Below are positions 9,192 through 18,246 of a DNA stretch of 64,000 nt, piece after piece. This DNA comes from Solibacillus sp. FSL H8-0538 (GTDB taxonomy: Bacteria; Bacillota; Bacilli; Bacillales_A; Planococcaceae). Both the position numbers and the translations under genes were made by a program. Location of the stretch: positions 3,116,001 to 3,180,000 of the forward strand of contig NZ_JBBOPI010000001.1 of assembly GCF_038003525.1 (NCBI RefSeq). The letters run 5' to 3'. The notes under the pieces are model-generated. The model was not told where the DNA came from. It made no database searches and worked only from the letters and a program-made list of their open reading frames with translations. Numbering within the stretch: the first letter of the stretch is position 1; every line of letters starts with the position of its first letter.

Positions 9192-10160
9192 TTACTTGAT
9201 TACCGGTACTTTCGCTGGCTTATCTGGTGTACCGTATAGGAAGTACTCGTTCGGTAATGGTGAGCCGTACCAAATAATAGCTTCATTTAGCTCGTGCTCA
9301 CGCCATACTAATGGTTTCCAATCTGGGTCAAAAATTAAGTAACCTGAGTCACCGAATAATTCTACTCGATTTCCGCCTGGTTCGATTACATACATAAAGT
9401 ACGCTTGGCTCACACCATGTTTACCAGGGCCTGCTTCGATTTTAATCCCGTTTTCAGCAAAAATATCAGCAAGATCCATTAAGTGTTGTGGATAACCATA
9501 CCAGAAGGCAATATGGTGGAAACGTCCACTATTGCCTGTTTGGTCGCCCATTAATGCCACTTCATGTACAAGTGGGCTCACACTCATCCAAGCACCAAGC
9601 TCCTGGTTTTCCCCTACGATAATTTGTTCTCTTAATTTAAAGCCAAGCTGTTCAGACATAAATTCGCGATTTTTCGCTACATCGCTACACATCATATTAA
9701 TGTGGTCAAGACGTCTTGCTGGAATGCCTGTTAATGGACGCTTTTGCGGACGGCTTTTTAGTAATGTTTTTTGATCAGCAGATGCTTGGAAATAGTCCAC
9801 TTCCCATAAGATTTCTTGATTATGACCATCTGGAGTTACAAATTGGTAAGCTCGGCCATGCCCTAAATCTCCATCGATCCAGCCTTTTCCATAACCACTT
9901 TGTTGAATAGATGCTACACGACGCTCTAGCGCTTCTGGTGAACTTGCACGCCATGCAACATGCCCCATTCCTGCTTCCTTTGCTTCCGTTAACTTTAATG
10001 TGTGATGATAAAAATCTTCATAACCACGTAAATATACAGATTGACCTTCACGTGCTGTAATTTGTAAGCCCATATAATCTGTGAAAAACTTTAGAGATTC
10101 CTCTGGCTTTGGTGTATAAAGCTCCACATGTGCTAATTGTGCAATATCAAAATTTGACAT
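9192..10160 (-). CDS. pheB: Catechol 2,3-dioxygenase (extradiol, VOC superfamily)
   Basis: 322 residues with two tandem vicinal-oxygen-chelate modules. The second module carries the Fe(II) triad: His153 in RRLDHI, a His in GRFHHIAFW (about 216) and Glu267 in [10 protein letters not shown]. It resembles the thermophilic Bacillaceae PheB-type enzymes in length. It opens catechol next to the hydroxyls to yield 2-hydroxymuconic semialdehyde. The ATG at 10160 lies 8 bases after GGGGG and is preferred over the ATG two codons earlier. Confidence 0.88.
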   Translation of the reverse strand: MSNFDIAQLAHVELYTPKPEESLKFFTDYMGLQITAREGQSVYLRGYEDFYHHTLKLTEAKEAGMGHVAWRASSPEALERRVASIQQSGYGKGWIDGDLGHGRAYQFVTPDGHNQEILWEVDYFQASADQKTLLKSRPQKRPLTGIPARRLDHINMMCSDVAKNREFMSEQLGFKLREQIIVGENQELGAWMSVSPLVHEVALMGDQTGNSGRFHHIAFWYGYPQHLMDLADIFAENGIKIEAGPGKHGVSQAYFMYVIEPGGNRVELFGDSGYLIFDPDWKPLVWREHELNEAIIWYGSPLPNEYFLYGTPDKPAKVPVIK

Positions 10161-10186
10161 AATCATTTCCCCCTTTGTTAAGTAAA

Positions 10187-11725
10187 TTATTTATTAGTAA
10201 AGTAATTAATATCATCAGGATTAATCCATGTTGAATTTGTCCAACCATTTAGGTCGTAGTCAGACATACATTGATCAGCAAATGCGATTAATTCATCTGT
10301 TTTACCACTGCCCTGTGCACCGAATAATGTTTGTAGTCGAATATCGTCCTGGTTCCCCGCATAGTTACGTTCATATAGTTCGCCACGACCACCAAATTCA
10401 GTACCAATTGCATCCCATAGCAGTTTGACTGTTTTAATTTTTTCAAGCGCATCAATACCATTCGAACCGCGATATAATTTATCGAGCGTTGGACGGAAAT
10501 CCTCATTTAGGAAGTCACGTGCGCTTGATGGTTGAACGATAAGATTACCGGCTACTAATTGTTGAATCATCCCCGTAATTTTTGGCCAACCTTCTTGTAA
10601 AAAGATTCGATATGCTAAGCCTCCTTGTAAGTTCGGTACAACAAAGCCATTGTCACGCTGTTCTGGATTTAGTGCCATCGCATCACTTAATGACCAGAAC
10701 ATGTGACGCCATGCAATAATTTCACCGACACTCGCTTGGACACCTCGGAATTGATCCGTACCTGCTGTTTTTAGCGCTTTCAATAACACACCAATGATAA
10801 AGTCAAGTTTGACAGCAAAACGTGTCACTCCTTGGAATGTAAAGCGGTTAATAAAGCCACTTTCTACGAAGAATGATGTTGTTTTTTGCATGTCTTCATA
10901 AATTAAGACATTTTCCCAAGGGATTAACGCTTGGTCGAATACTAATACCGCATCATTTTCATCGAAACGGCTGCTTAGTGGATAATCAAAAGGGCTACCC
11001 ATTACAGCAGCATTCATTTCATATGAGGCACGGCTAATTAATTTCACGCCTGGTGCATCCATTGGCGCGATAAACACTACCGCAAACTCTTTTTCTTTAA
11101 TCGGTAGTCCATAGGTACCAACAAAGTTATAGTTTGTAATGGCTGAACCAGTGGCAACCATTTTTGAACCGCTTACAATTAATCCTTGATCCGTTTCACG
11201 TTCAACGCGAATAAATACATCGCCTACTTCATGTACTTCTTTATTACGATCAACTGGTGGATTTACAATAGCGTGGTTAAAGAACCAGTTGCGCTCTTGT
11301 GCTTCCTTATACCATCTTTTTGCATTCTCTTGGTACGGCGAGTAATACTCTGGATTACTGCCAAGTGTCGCTAAAAATGACGCTTTATAATCTGGTGTAC
11401 GTCCCATTTGTCCATAAGTAAGTCGTGACCATGCAGCAATTGCATCGCGTCCTTGAATCAAGTCATCTGCACTGCGCGCGGCACGGAAATATTTATGAGT
11501 AAAGCCGCCATTCCCAGTGTCAGTTTCACAAGTTAAAACATCTTTGTATTGTGGATCATGCATAGCGTCATAAAGACGTGCAATGGAACGAGCTGAATTT
11601 CGAAAAGCTGGATGATTTGCTACATCTTTAACACGTTCACCATGTAACCAAATTTCACGTCCATCCTGTAAACTTTCTAAATACTCTTTGCCGGTTAATG
11701 GCTTCGTCGCTTGTTGAGTAACCAT
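10187..11725 (-). CDS. pheA: FADH2-dependent aromatic monooxygenase, oxygenase component (phenol hydroxylase type)
   Basis: 512 residues of the HpaB / PheA1 acyl-CoA-dehydrogenase-like family. The N-terminal [10 protein letters not shown] and [12 protein letters not shown] segments and the [15 protein letters not shown]-terminal motif are typical. The family ortho-hydroxylates phenols with reduced FAD. Downstream genes process unsubstituted catechol to pyruvate and acetyl-CoA, so phenol is a better predicted substrate than 4-hydroxyphenylacetate. First gene of the operon; AGGAGGG lies 6 bases before the ATG. A second AGGAGG 40 bases upstream precedes only a four-codon frame. Confidence 0.85.
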   Translation of the reverse strand: MVTQQATKPLTGKEYLESLQDGREIWLHGERVKDVANHPAFRNSARSIARLYDAMHDPQYKDVLTCETDTGNGGFTHKYFRAARSADDLIQGRDAIAAWSRLTYGQMGRTPDYKASFLATLGSNPEYYSPYQENAKRWYKEAQERNWFFNHAIVNPPVDRNKEVHEVGDVFIRVERETDQGLIVSGSKMVATGSAITNYNFVGTYGLPIKEKEFAVVFIAPMDAPGVKLISRASYEMNAAVMGSPFDYPLSSRFDENDAVLVFDQALIPWENVLIYEDMQKTTSFFVESGFINRFTFQGVTRFAVKLDFIIGVLLKALKTAGTDQFRGVQASVGEIIAWRHMFWSLSDAMALNPEQRDNGFVVPNLQGGLAYRIFLQEGWPKITGMIQQLVAGNLIVQPSSARDFLNEDFRPTLDKLYRGSNGIDALEKIKTVKLLWDAIGTEFGGRGELYERNYAGNQDDIRLQTLFGAQGSGKTDELIAFADQCMSDYDLNGWTNSTWINPDDINYFTNK

Positions 11726-11777
11726 CTCTATTCCCTCCTACATTTGTTACTTGTTTGACATGTCCTCCTAAATTTAT

Positions 11778-11792
11778 ATTATTCTGAATAAT
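11778..11792. promoter_or_regulatory. Perfect 15-bp palindrome in the operon leader, candidate operator
   Basis: ATTATTCTGAATAAT is a perfect inverted repeat around a central base, about 50 bases before the monooxygenase start, in an AT-rich promoter region. It is the most symmetrical sequence between the regulator and the operon. Binding by the adjacent regulator is inference. Confidence 0.45.
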
Positions 11793-11862
11793 TAAGTAAT
11801 TTATAAAATGTATAGTAATTTCTCTTTTCACTTTCATTTTTGTATAAATAATCTCAAAAAAA

Positions 11863-11893
11863 CAAAAAAACCAGCGTCTCCACTGGTTTTTTT
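11863..11893 (-). terminator. Terminator after the aromatic regulator gene
   Basis: AAAAAACCAG pairs with CTGGTTTTTT around a short loop, directly past the regulator stop codon. It separates the regulator transcript from the operon, which therefore has its own promoter in 11726-11862. Confidence 0.8.
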
Positions 11894-11903
11894 AATAGTT
11901 ATT

Positions 11904-13679
11904 TTATTGTAATGAGCGCACGGCATAATACACTTTAATCGCAAGCTGACATCTAAATCGCCCTTCGCCGTTTCGTAAATCTTCCTGCAGTAACGATTCA
12001 ATTTTTTCCATCCGATAGCGGAAGCCTGGAATAGATAAATTCAGTTCTTTGGCTGCCTTATTAACATTACCTCCGTTGTTCAGAAATACTTCTAAAGTTT
12101 GAATAAACGCCGTACTATTTTGCTGATCATGTTTTAACAAATGCTCAAGCACCTGCTCATAAAACACAATGAGCTCTTTTGGATTGGTCGTTTTCAAAAA
12201 CAGTATTATATGCTGAAAATCTTCATAAATTGCTCCCTGGGTCTCACTAGGTGTAATGTTTTGTAAAAATCTACTCACAAGTTTTGCGTCTTGATAACTA
12301 TGTCCGATGTCGCTAAGCTCATTCGAATTATGACCAATCCCAATATGAAACGTTACTTGTTTAAAACGATTTTTCAACTTAGTAACTAATTGCTTCATAA
12401 AGCTTTTTACATGCTTACTATTTTCTGTTTGTTCTTCTAAAATCATTAATATTTCATCATTTTTTATAAAACACTCAATTGACGGATATTCTATTGTTAA
12501 ATAATTCAAAATGGTTTCTGTTTCTTCGAATCCAACTGCTATTACAATCAACCTACTACTCTTATTCGGATCGAAATTAAATATATTTCTTGCCTTTTTT
12601 ATCATTCTTTCAATTGCTACTTGTCCATTCAACATCTCGTCTAAAAAATCCGACTTGCGTTGCCACTGAGACTGAGCGATTTGTGCTTGTATATACAAGT
12701 ACACAGAAAATACAGAGATAGCACTCTCAATCATCATTTTCTGCTCTCGAGTAAGTGCCTCATCATGAATAACCGTCAAATTTCCTAATTGCTTATTCAT
12801 CGTCATAATCGGGAATTTATGCAAACGCTTTCTTATATGAGAGTGATTTTTTATAAAATATTGCTCATCTTCTACTGTTTTAAAAGATGTTGCAATTGGC
12901 TTGTGCATATTCACTTTTTCAATTATAAGACTGCTATGCAACCCTTCACTTAACATATTTAATAATTGATTAAGTGTATATCCTTCTAACATAGCATTTG
13001 TTAACTGTTTTTGAATCGTCTCCGAATGGACAATTGAGTGATTTAACTCTTTTAATTGTTTATAGGCTGCATCCAATTCATGCTTTAGTGAATCTTCTTT
13101 AAAATATTTTAAAATATCAAGTTGTTCCGGTGCTGCATGTTCTTTTGTGCGAACAATAAAGCTACAATAATCGTCTCGTTTACCTCTACACTTGTCTTCG
13201 AAAACAACTAATTCTTTTGGATAAATTTTTGCTAAAAATCCTGCTACATAGCCAACCAACGTCCAACATATACTTTCTTCACTAAAGCCAAAATGTCGAA
13301 CATGTTCAGCAGCTTCATAAGAATGATACCATCTTCCTTCCATTTCAAACTTATGATCATCTACTTCTAGTAACTCAATTTCTACACTGACTACACCTTC
13401 TAACGTGTGCATTGCTGCCCCAGCCATTATGAGTTCTCTTATATCATTCCAATTATATGATTGTTTAACAGACTCACCAGCACTATACCCACACGCCCAA
13501 CCGTATCTTAGCAAAAAACCCTTTGCTCGTTCCATATCTAGCGTTTTGACAATATCACGCCGAAAAATTCCAAGAGCTTCAGCCGATTTTAACACCATTC
13601 GGTTGCCATTGAAGCGAATAATTCCAGTACGAGGATTCACATCAAATGAATTTTCAAACACTAGTCGATTTGCTTTCAT
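11904..13679 (-). CDS. Aromatic-sensing activator: XylR_N and V4R domains with PucR-type HTH
   Basis: About 591 residues. Residues 5-110 resemble the XylR N-terminal aromatic-binding domain (GYACGYSAG-like WACGYSAGE segment). Residues about 130-190 are a V4R domain, including EDKCRGKRDDYC. The middle is a CdaR/GGDEF-like region. The C-terminus (about 535-590) is a PucR helix-turn-helix (GNVNKAAKELNLSIPGFRYR). No sigma-54 AAA+ domain is present, unlike Proteobacterial XylR/DmpR. It should sense phenol or catechol and activate the adjacent operon. ATG 13679 follows GGGGTG at 6 bases; an in-frame GTG at 13688 is less likely. Confidence 0.82.
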   Translation of the reverse strand: MKANRLVFENSFDVNPRTGIIRFNGNRMVLKSAEALGIFRRDIVKTLDMERAKGFLLRYGWACGYSAGESVKQSYNWNDIRELIMAGAAMHTLEGVVSVEIELLEVDDHKFEMEGRWYHSYEAAEHVRHFGFSEESICWTLVGYVAGFLAKIYPKELVVFEDKCRGKRDDYCSFIVRTKEHAAPEQLDILKYFKEDSLKHELDAAYKQLKELNHSIVHSETIQKQLTNAMLEGYTLNQLLNMLSEGLHSSLIIEKVNMHKPIATSFKTVEDEQYFIKNHSHIRKRLHKFPIMTMNKQLGNLTVIHDEALTREQKMMIESAISVFSVYLYIQAQIAQSQWQRKSDFLDEMLNGQVAIERMIKKARNIFNFDPNKSSRLIVIAVGFEETETILNYLTIEYPSIECFIKNDEILMILEEQTENSKHVKSFMKQLVTKLKNRFKQVTFHIGIGHNSNELSDIGHSYQDAKLVSRFLQNITPSETQGAIYEDFQHIILFLKTTNPKELIVFYEQVLEHLLKHDQQNSTAFIQTLEVFLNNGGNVNKAAKELNLSIPGFRYRMEKIESLLQEDLRNGEGRFRCQLAIKVYYAVRSLQ

Positions 13680-13761
13680 TTTATACACCCCAATTAATAT
13701 ATTTTGTGCAATACGAAATACATTAAATAAAATAATAAGTAAAATAATGCCATTTAATATT

Positions 13762-13795
13762 AAAAAAACTATACTATAAAATCCCTTTTATAGTA
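13762..13795 (-). terminator. Terminator of hemZ
   Basis: CTATAAAA/TTTTATAG stem with a four-base loop, extended by ACTA/TAGT pairs, followed on the minus strand by a T run. It lies 12 bases past the hemZ stop. Confidence 0.75.
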
Positions 13796-13806
13796 CAGTC
13801 ATATCG

Positions 13807-15312
13807 TTACTTTACATAGAGTCCATTCAAAATTTCAATTTTTTTCTTAATCGCATCTTCAAACGTTAAAATATATGCGGCTGGATCTTTCGGGTTGAAG
13901 AACTGCGTAATTTTGCCCGTTTCTGGGTGAATAAATTTAGATGAAGCACCGCAGCCAATTCCTAAAATCGTCTGTACTTCTTCCATAATAACAATATTAT
14001 AAATGGATTCCTCACCTGGCTTACAGTAGCCCACGTTTTCTAAGTTCCCTAAAATATTTTTTTGACGATATAAATAATATGGAACATAGCCATTTTCAGC
14101 AGTCCAATCACTTGCCATTTCCATCATTTGCGCTACTGTATCACGGTCTGCCACACGGTATTTATCTTTATTGCGTGTCATTTCTGAAGCGCGCTTAAAG
14201 CTTAGTGTATGTACCGTTAATGATTCTGGGTGCATTTTAGCAGTTTCATCTAGTGAGTTTTGGAATTCCTCAATGCCTTCGTTCGGCAGGCCGATAATTA
14301 AATCCATATTAATATTGTTCATGCCCGAATTGCGCGATAACCAAAACTTATCAATGGTTTCCTGAACAGTATGGTGGCGACCAATTGCTTTTAGTGTTTC
14401 TTCTGTGTAAGACTGTGGATTTACCGAAATACGATCAATACCCCACTTTTTCAGTACTTCGATTTTTTCTGGCGTAATTGTATCCGGACGTCCGGCTTCT
14501 ACAGTAATTTCACGAATGTCCCCTGGATTTGGGAATGATTCAAACATCGTTTTATAGAGGGCATCCATTTCATCGGCTTCGATTGAGGTTGGCGTACCCC
14601 CACCCCAGTAAATCGACGTAATTTTCATGCCGCGCTCTGTTAGCCATTTACCCATTTCTCGAATTTCAATGTGCAATCCATCGATAAATGATTCCACTCG
14701 ACCAGCTTTACGATTACTTTGGATTGCATACGCTGGGAACGTACAATATGCGCATTTTGTCGGACAGAACGGCACACCAATATAAATAGAGATTTCCTTA
14801 CCGATTTCATCTAAATCAGGAATAATATGAAGCTGACGCGCAACAATTTCTTTCATTAACGCAATCTTTTTATCAGAAATACGGAAATCTGTTTTCAAAA
14901 CATTGAAAATCTCTTCTTCTGACATCCCTGCTTTTCGGTAATTATGATAAAGCTTTGTCGGCCGAACGCCTGTTAAGATGCCCCACTGCTGCTTCATCCC
15001 CGAATATTGCTCTAATACATCTAGCATTACGTGTGATAATGCACGCTTCAGGCGGATGTTTCGTTCTTTTTCGGTGCCTTCCGTTGTGTAGCCAATCGAA
15101 TAATTATTTGTATACTGCTGGCCTTCCACCTCTAAAACTGCGGAAGTATGCACCGTATTGTTTTCTTCGATTGAATGCTCAAACACAATCGACAGATCTG
15201 CACCGTCATGTGTGAGCTGGATAACTGAATCTTCATAAAAAAGATTCGCAATATGATTAAGGACTCGATTCCAATCCTCTTTAAGTTTTTGATTGATTTG
15301 TATTGTTTTCAT
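13807..15312 (-). CDS. hemZ: Oxygen-independent coproporphyrinogen III oxidase-like radical SAM protein HemZ
   Basis: 501 residues, the long HemZ form of Bacillales with an N-terminal extension of about 165 residues before the radical SAM core. The iron-sulfur motif is CPTKCAYC around residue 185, followed by the GGGTPT motif. It is predicted to act in anaerobic haem synthesis, or as a haem-chaperone-like HemW relative; the B. subtilis homologue is regulated by oxygen. No signal of a Fnr or ResD site was obvious. Single gene with its own terminator. Confidence 0.88.
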   Translation of the reverse strand: MKTIQINQKLKEDWNRVLNHIANLFYEDSVIQLTHDGADLSIVFEHSIEENNTVHTSAVLEVEGQQYTNNYSIGYTTEGTEKERNIRLKRALSHVMLDVLEQYSGMKQQWGILTGVRPTKLYHNYRKAGMSEEEIFNVLKTDFRISDKKIALMKEIVARQLHIIPDLDEIGKEISIYIGVPFCPTKCAYCTFPAYAIQSNRKAGRVESFIDGLHIEIREMGKWLTERGMKITSIYWGGGTPTSIEADEMDALYKTMFESFPNPGDIREITVEAGRPDTITPEKIEVLKKWGIDRISVNPQSYTEETLKAIGRHHTVQETIDKFWLSRNSGMNNINMDLIIGLPNEGIEEFQNSLDETAKMHPESLTVHTLSFKRASEMTRNKDKYRVADRDTVAQMMEMASDWTAENGYVPYYLYRQKNILGNLENVGYCKPGEESIYNIVIMEEVQTILGIGCGASSKFIHPETGKITQFFNPKDPAAYILTFEDAIKKKIEILNGLYVK

Positions 15313-15639
15313 CTATTGTTCTCTACTTTCATATCATTAAATAGTATTAAACCATCCTTATTGTAACAAAAAATCATGCATTATTAATGCTCCGTAACTA
15401 ATCTCACCTTAAAAATTAATTCCAAAAAAATAATACTTTTACAATATTTTAATACAATTTTACCCATTATTTCAGTATACTTAATTACAATAGTCATTAT
15501 GTTCATTACTATTATTTCCACTGTATTCGCAGTGTAAATAAGGATGGAATGTATAATATTGCTAACATATTGTTAGACGAAATGCTTTATATACTCTATA
15601 ATTTTCTTACTATTCGATTATTTGGGAGGTGCATCTTAA
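15313..15639. other. Divergent promoter region between hemZ and a hypothetical gene
   Basis: About 330 AT-rich bases between divergent genes. Two -10-like TATAAT sequences occur at about 15555 and 15597 on the plus strand, and a small hairpin (CACTG...CAGTG) at about 15519. No reading frame of interest is seen. Confidence 0.5.
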
Positions 15640-16020
15640 ATGAGTAACTTAGCAATACGCTCTACTGATGATTTTACGACAATTTTACATTCAATTAACA
15701 TCAATTTGTATAAATTTGATTTAAAGCGCTGTGATGAGCGAACTTTTTATGTAACGATTTCCTTGCACTATGAACAACATGAGGCAATTTGCGATTTAAT
15801 TTACTTAATTGACAAAGAAGAACTGTATGGTGCTATTTCATTGAATAACTTATATGAACGGGCACAGCAATTTTTTCTTAAACACTTTAAGTATGAACTA
15901 ATGTACACGGATGAGATGCTTATCGCCAAAAATTTTTCGCAAACAATTCAACTCCAAGCATGCTTGAAAACATACTCTGAAAAATATCCTAAATATGTCC
16001 AACCAAAATTTTTCAAATAA
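15640..16020 (+). CDS. Hypothetical protein, 126 residues
   Basis: Soluble, rich in Leu, Tyr and charged residues, with no signal peptide, membrane segment or motif I recognise. A strong GGGAGGTG lies 8 bases upstream of the ATG and a terminator follows the stop, so it is a real single-gene transcription unit. It has a long leader with two possible promoters. Function unknown. Confidence 0.75.
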   Translation: MSNLAIRSTDDFTTILHSININLYKFDLKRCDERTFYVTISLHYEQHEAICDLIYLIDKEELYGAISLNNLYERAQQFFLKHFKYELMYTDEMLIAKNFSQTIQLQACLKTYSEKYPKYVQPKFFK

Positions 16021-16055
16021 AAAAGGACCACACTATCGTGTGATCCGGCTTTTTT
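16019..16055. terminator. Bidirectional terminator
   Basis: GGACCACAC pairs imperfectly with GTGTGATCC, with A- and T-runs on either side. It serves the plus-strand hypothetical gene and the converging yheA gene, whose stop it touches. Confidence 0.75.
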
Positions 16056-16399
16056 TACAGACCTTCATATAATGATTGAATTGGTTGCGCTAAAATACGG
16101 TTGACTTCTTCAATCACGTTGCTAAGAGCCATTTCTGCCTCTAGCATTGCTAATATTTTTACATTCTGCTGTGCCAGTTGCGCAGCTTTTTGAACGTAAA
16201 CAAGCTCGTCTTCTTGTAATTCCTCACCAGCGACTTGTTTTTGCTGTAATTTTAACTGAATGTCGCGGAAGTTTGTAAATAATGTTTTCGCTTCTTCGTC
16301 TGCACGTACCGCCTCAACTGCTTCTTTTAATGTTTCAAATTCAGCTGTTTTACGGAATGTTACTTGTAATTTATTTATATCTTCGTAAATGTTAATCAT
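16055..16399 (-). CDS. yheA: YlbF/YmcA-family protein YheA
   Basis: 114 residues, all helical by composition, matching the YheA (UPF0342) branch of the YlbF/YmcA family. Relatives YlbF and YmcA form a complex that influences competence, biofilm and mRNA processing through RNase Y in B. subtilis; a role for YheA itself is not established. The ATG at 16399 follows GGGG at about 8 bases, so the two-codon longer frame is not used. It is 22 bases from yheB, as in B. subtilis, probably an operon. Confidence 0.85.
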   Translation of the reverse strand: MINIYEDINKLQVTFRKTAEFETLKEAVEAVRADEEAKTLFTNFRDIQLKLQQKQVAGEELQEDELVYVQKAAQLAQQNVKILAMLEAEMALSNVIEEVNRILAQPIQSLYEGL

Positions 16400-16421
16400 A
16401 TACAATCCCCACTCTCATTTA

Positions 16422-17564
16422 TTAGTTCGTCAAAAAGACGATAATCCCCTGTGCAATACCGATTAAACCACCGATTAAACCACCTAAATAAGTGATCATT
16501 TGAAGTTCTTTCTTGGAAATACCAAGCACTAGCTCTTCTAAACGTTCTACTGGGAAAACATCAACCTGCTCGCGTACAACCTCTTGAAGATTTAAACGTT
16601 TTAGAACATCCTCCAACTTGTTTTCTGCCTGTACAAAAAATCGATCAACAAGCTTAGGGATTACATCATTTTTCGCCCAGTTGTTTCCATCTGGCCAATA
16701 GTCTTGAACCGTTTTAGCTAATCGATCATCCAGCGCCAGTTGCTCTTTCGCATAGCGTTGAATATTGTCTACAATCGGATCTAATTCTACGTTAGATAAA
16801 AAGTCCATTACCGGACGCTCTTTAATTTTTTCCCATTCTTTTGAGAAGATCGCTACGAGTAAATTTTTTGTACCCGGTGCACGCAAAAATTTAATAAGCT
16901 CCTGTTGAATTTTATCTACGATCGACGATGAATCGCCCACTAACATTTGAATCATACCACCAAAAGAACCCTTTGACGATAAAAAATCGTCTAGCATATA
17001 TTTAATTGTTTTCTCGCCTTCAGAAGATAAAAAATAGTCTTCCCCTTTAGCTAAAATTTGCTCTACCGCTTCTGGTACTTTGCGGTCAATTACTTGCTGA
17101 ATATCTTCAGGTAGTAGCGCACGTATTGATTTTGTTGAAAGTGTATTTTTTACTTGATGAAACTGCTCAGCAATAACTGCATCTACTTTTGCTTCAATCG
17201 TTTGTGGTAAATGAGTAAATCCAGTTAGTTCTAACCATTGCTGGAGCGTTTTGTGGTTGTTGAAAAGTTCCTGCTCTGCTTTTGTTTGTATAAAATGTAG
17301 AGTGCTTAAACGAACTTCCGGTGAAAAGAATTTTTTGCGAAATGTTTCTGGTGTTAATAAATACTCCGTAACCGTTTTTCCTAATTGAACCGCCAAAGCA
17401 TCTCTACGTTTTGGGATAAGTCCTGGTGTAAATGGCAATTGCCACTTGCCTATATATACCGGATTGTACGGACGAAACAACATTTTTACGGCTAAATGAT
17501 TCGTTGATGCCCCGAGAAATGCACCTACGAAAGCCATGAATATAATTGATGTAAGTAAATTCAT
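16422..17564 (-). CDS. yheB: DUF445 membrane protein YheB
   Basis: 380 residues. Hydrophobic segments at the extreme N-terminus (about 3-22) and C-terminus (about 355-378) flank a long soluble region, the DUF445 layout. The N-terminal GASTNHLAVKMLFRPY is conserved in the family. Likely membrane-anchored; in B. subtilis the homologue is linked to sporulation. Neighbours yheA and yheE support orthology. Confidence 0.85.
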   Translation of the reverse strand: MNLLTSIIFMAFVGAFLGASTNHLAVKMLFRPYNPVYIGKWQLPFTPGLIPKRRDALAVQLGKTVTEYLLTPETFRKKFFSPEVRLSTLHFIQTKAEQELFNNHKTLQQWLELTGFTHLPQTIEAKVDAVIAEQFHQVKNTLSTKSIRALLPEDIQQVIDRKVPEAVEQILAKGEDYFLSSEGEKTIKYMLDDFLSSKGSFGGMIQMLVGDSSSIVDKIQQELIKFLRAPGTKNLLVAIFSKEWEKIKERPVMDFLSNVELDPIVDNIQRYAKEQLALDDRLAKTVQDYWPDGNNWAKNDVIPKLVDRFFVQAENKLEDVLKRLNLQEVVREQVDVFPVERLEELVLGISKKELQMITYLGGLIGGLIGIAQGIIVFLTN

Positions 17565-17691
17565 ACGTATCCTCTCATTCTTATTAAATTATTCCACCAT
17601 TATAACAGATGGGGTTTCTTGTAAGTAACTTTTGACACCCATTGCAGAAATAGTGACCTATCAAGTACGATATCAGGGGGAGGGAAGTTTC

Positions 17692-17901
17692 ATGATTCAA
17701 CATTTTAGTTTTAAACCAATATTTGAAAACATCCAAATACCAGGTTGGACGATCTCATTTTTTTATAAACAACAGCGCTATAATGCCGAGTACAAAAAAG
17801 ATGGCAGCATTGTATTTATCGGTGCCACTCCTGCAACAGACGATTTAACTGCTGTAGAAAAACTGGTTCATGAGTTAATGCTATTCCACGTTTATGAGTA
17901 A
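17692..17901 (+). CDS. yheE: YheE family protein
   Basis: 69 residues. Starts MIQHFSFKP with a strong GGGGGAGGG 8 bases upstream, so the longer upstream frame is not used. Similar in size and context to B. subtilis YheE (DUF5342). Aromatic-rich, probably a small beta-sheet protein; function unknown. Divergent from yheB. Confidence 0.75.
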   Translation: MIQHFSFKPIFENIQIPGWTISFFYKQQRYNAEYKKDGSIVFIGATPATDDLTAVEKLVHELMLFHVYE

Positions 17902-17906
17902 TAAAT

Positions 17907-17949
17907 TAAAGAAGACACTACTTTTTGGCGAATCGGTGTCTTCTTTTAT
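17907..17949 (+). terminator. Terminator after yheE
   Basis: AAGAAGACAC pairs with GTGTCTTCTT, followed by a T run. Confidence 0.85.
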
Positions 17950-17994
17950 TTTCAGATTAATAAAATAATTTAATAGAGGGTCATTTCCAAAATA

Positions 17995-18246
17995 TATACT
18001 TTACTTTAAAAGAAAGTATACTACTTTATAAGCACATGGAACGGAAAGCTTCCGCCTGGAGTGGAATGTGCTGTCAAGTACAGATTTTGGTGTAGAGCCT
18101 TAATAGAATTAGCTATTTTATAAAAATGAAATACATAATTTGTTTTTTTTTACGAAATATTTTATTATTATGTTATCTAATAATTTTTTCTAGGAGGTGT
18201 ACTCTTTACTTATCTCGCTCATTTGCGCCGTAAGTAAAGAAAGTAT
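17995..18246 (+). promoter_or_regulatory. Structured leader of the CNNM/CBS transporter gene
   Basis: Three stem-loops are visible: an inverted repeat TATACTTT/AAAGTATA (17995-18020); a stem AGCACAT/ATGTGCT enclosing CGGAAAGCTTCCG (18033-18072); and TCTTTACTTA/TAAGTAAAGA (18203-18240). The last lies between a consensus AGGAGGTG (18192-18199) and the TTG start (18247). When it is folded the effective distance is about 9 bases, so start selection may depend on the hairpin. A 19-codon frame from GTG 18197 ends at 18256, overlapping the start. Not a known riboswitch class that I can recognise. Confidence 0.55.

Noticed and set aside
10187..11725. 4-hydroxyphenylacetate 3-monooxygenase as the assignment
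   Set aside because: The operon ends in pyruvate plus acetyl-CoA enzymes and lacks the homoprotocatechuate-specific isomerase and HpaI-type aldolase.
11731..11760. Four-codon frame ATG TCA AAC AAG TAA as a leader peptide of the phenol operon
   Set aside because: The AGGAGG is only 2 bases from its ATG and no attenuator hairpin follows.
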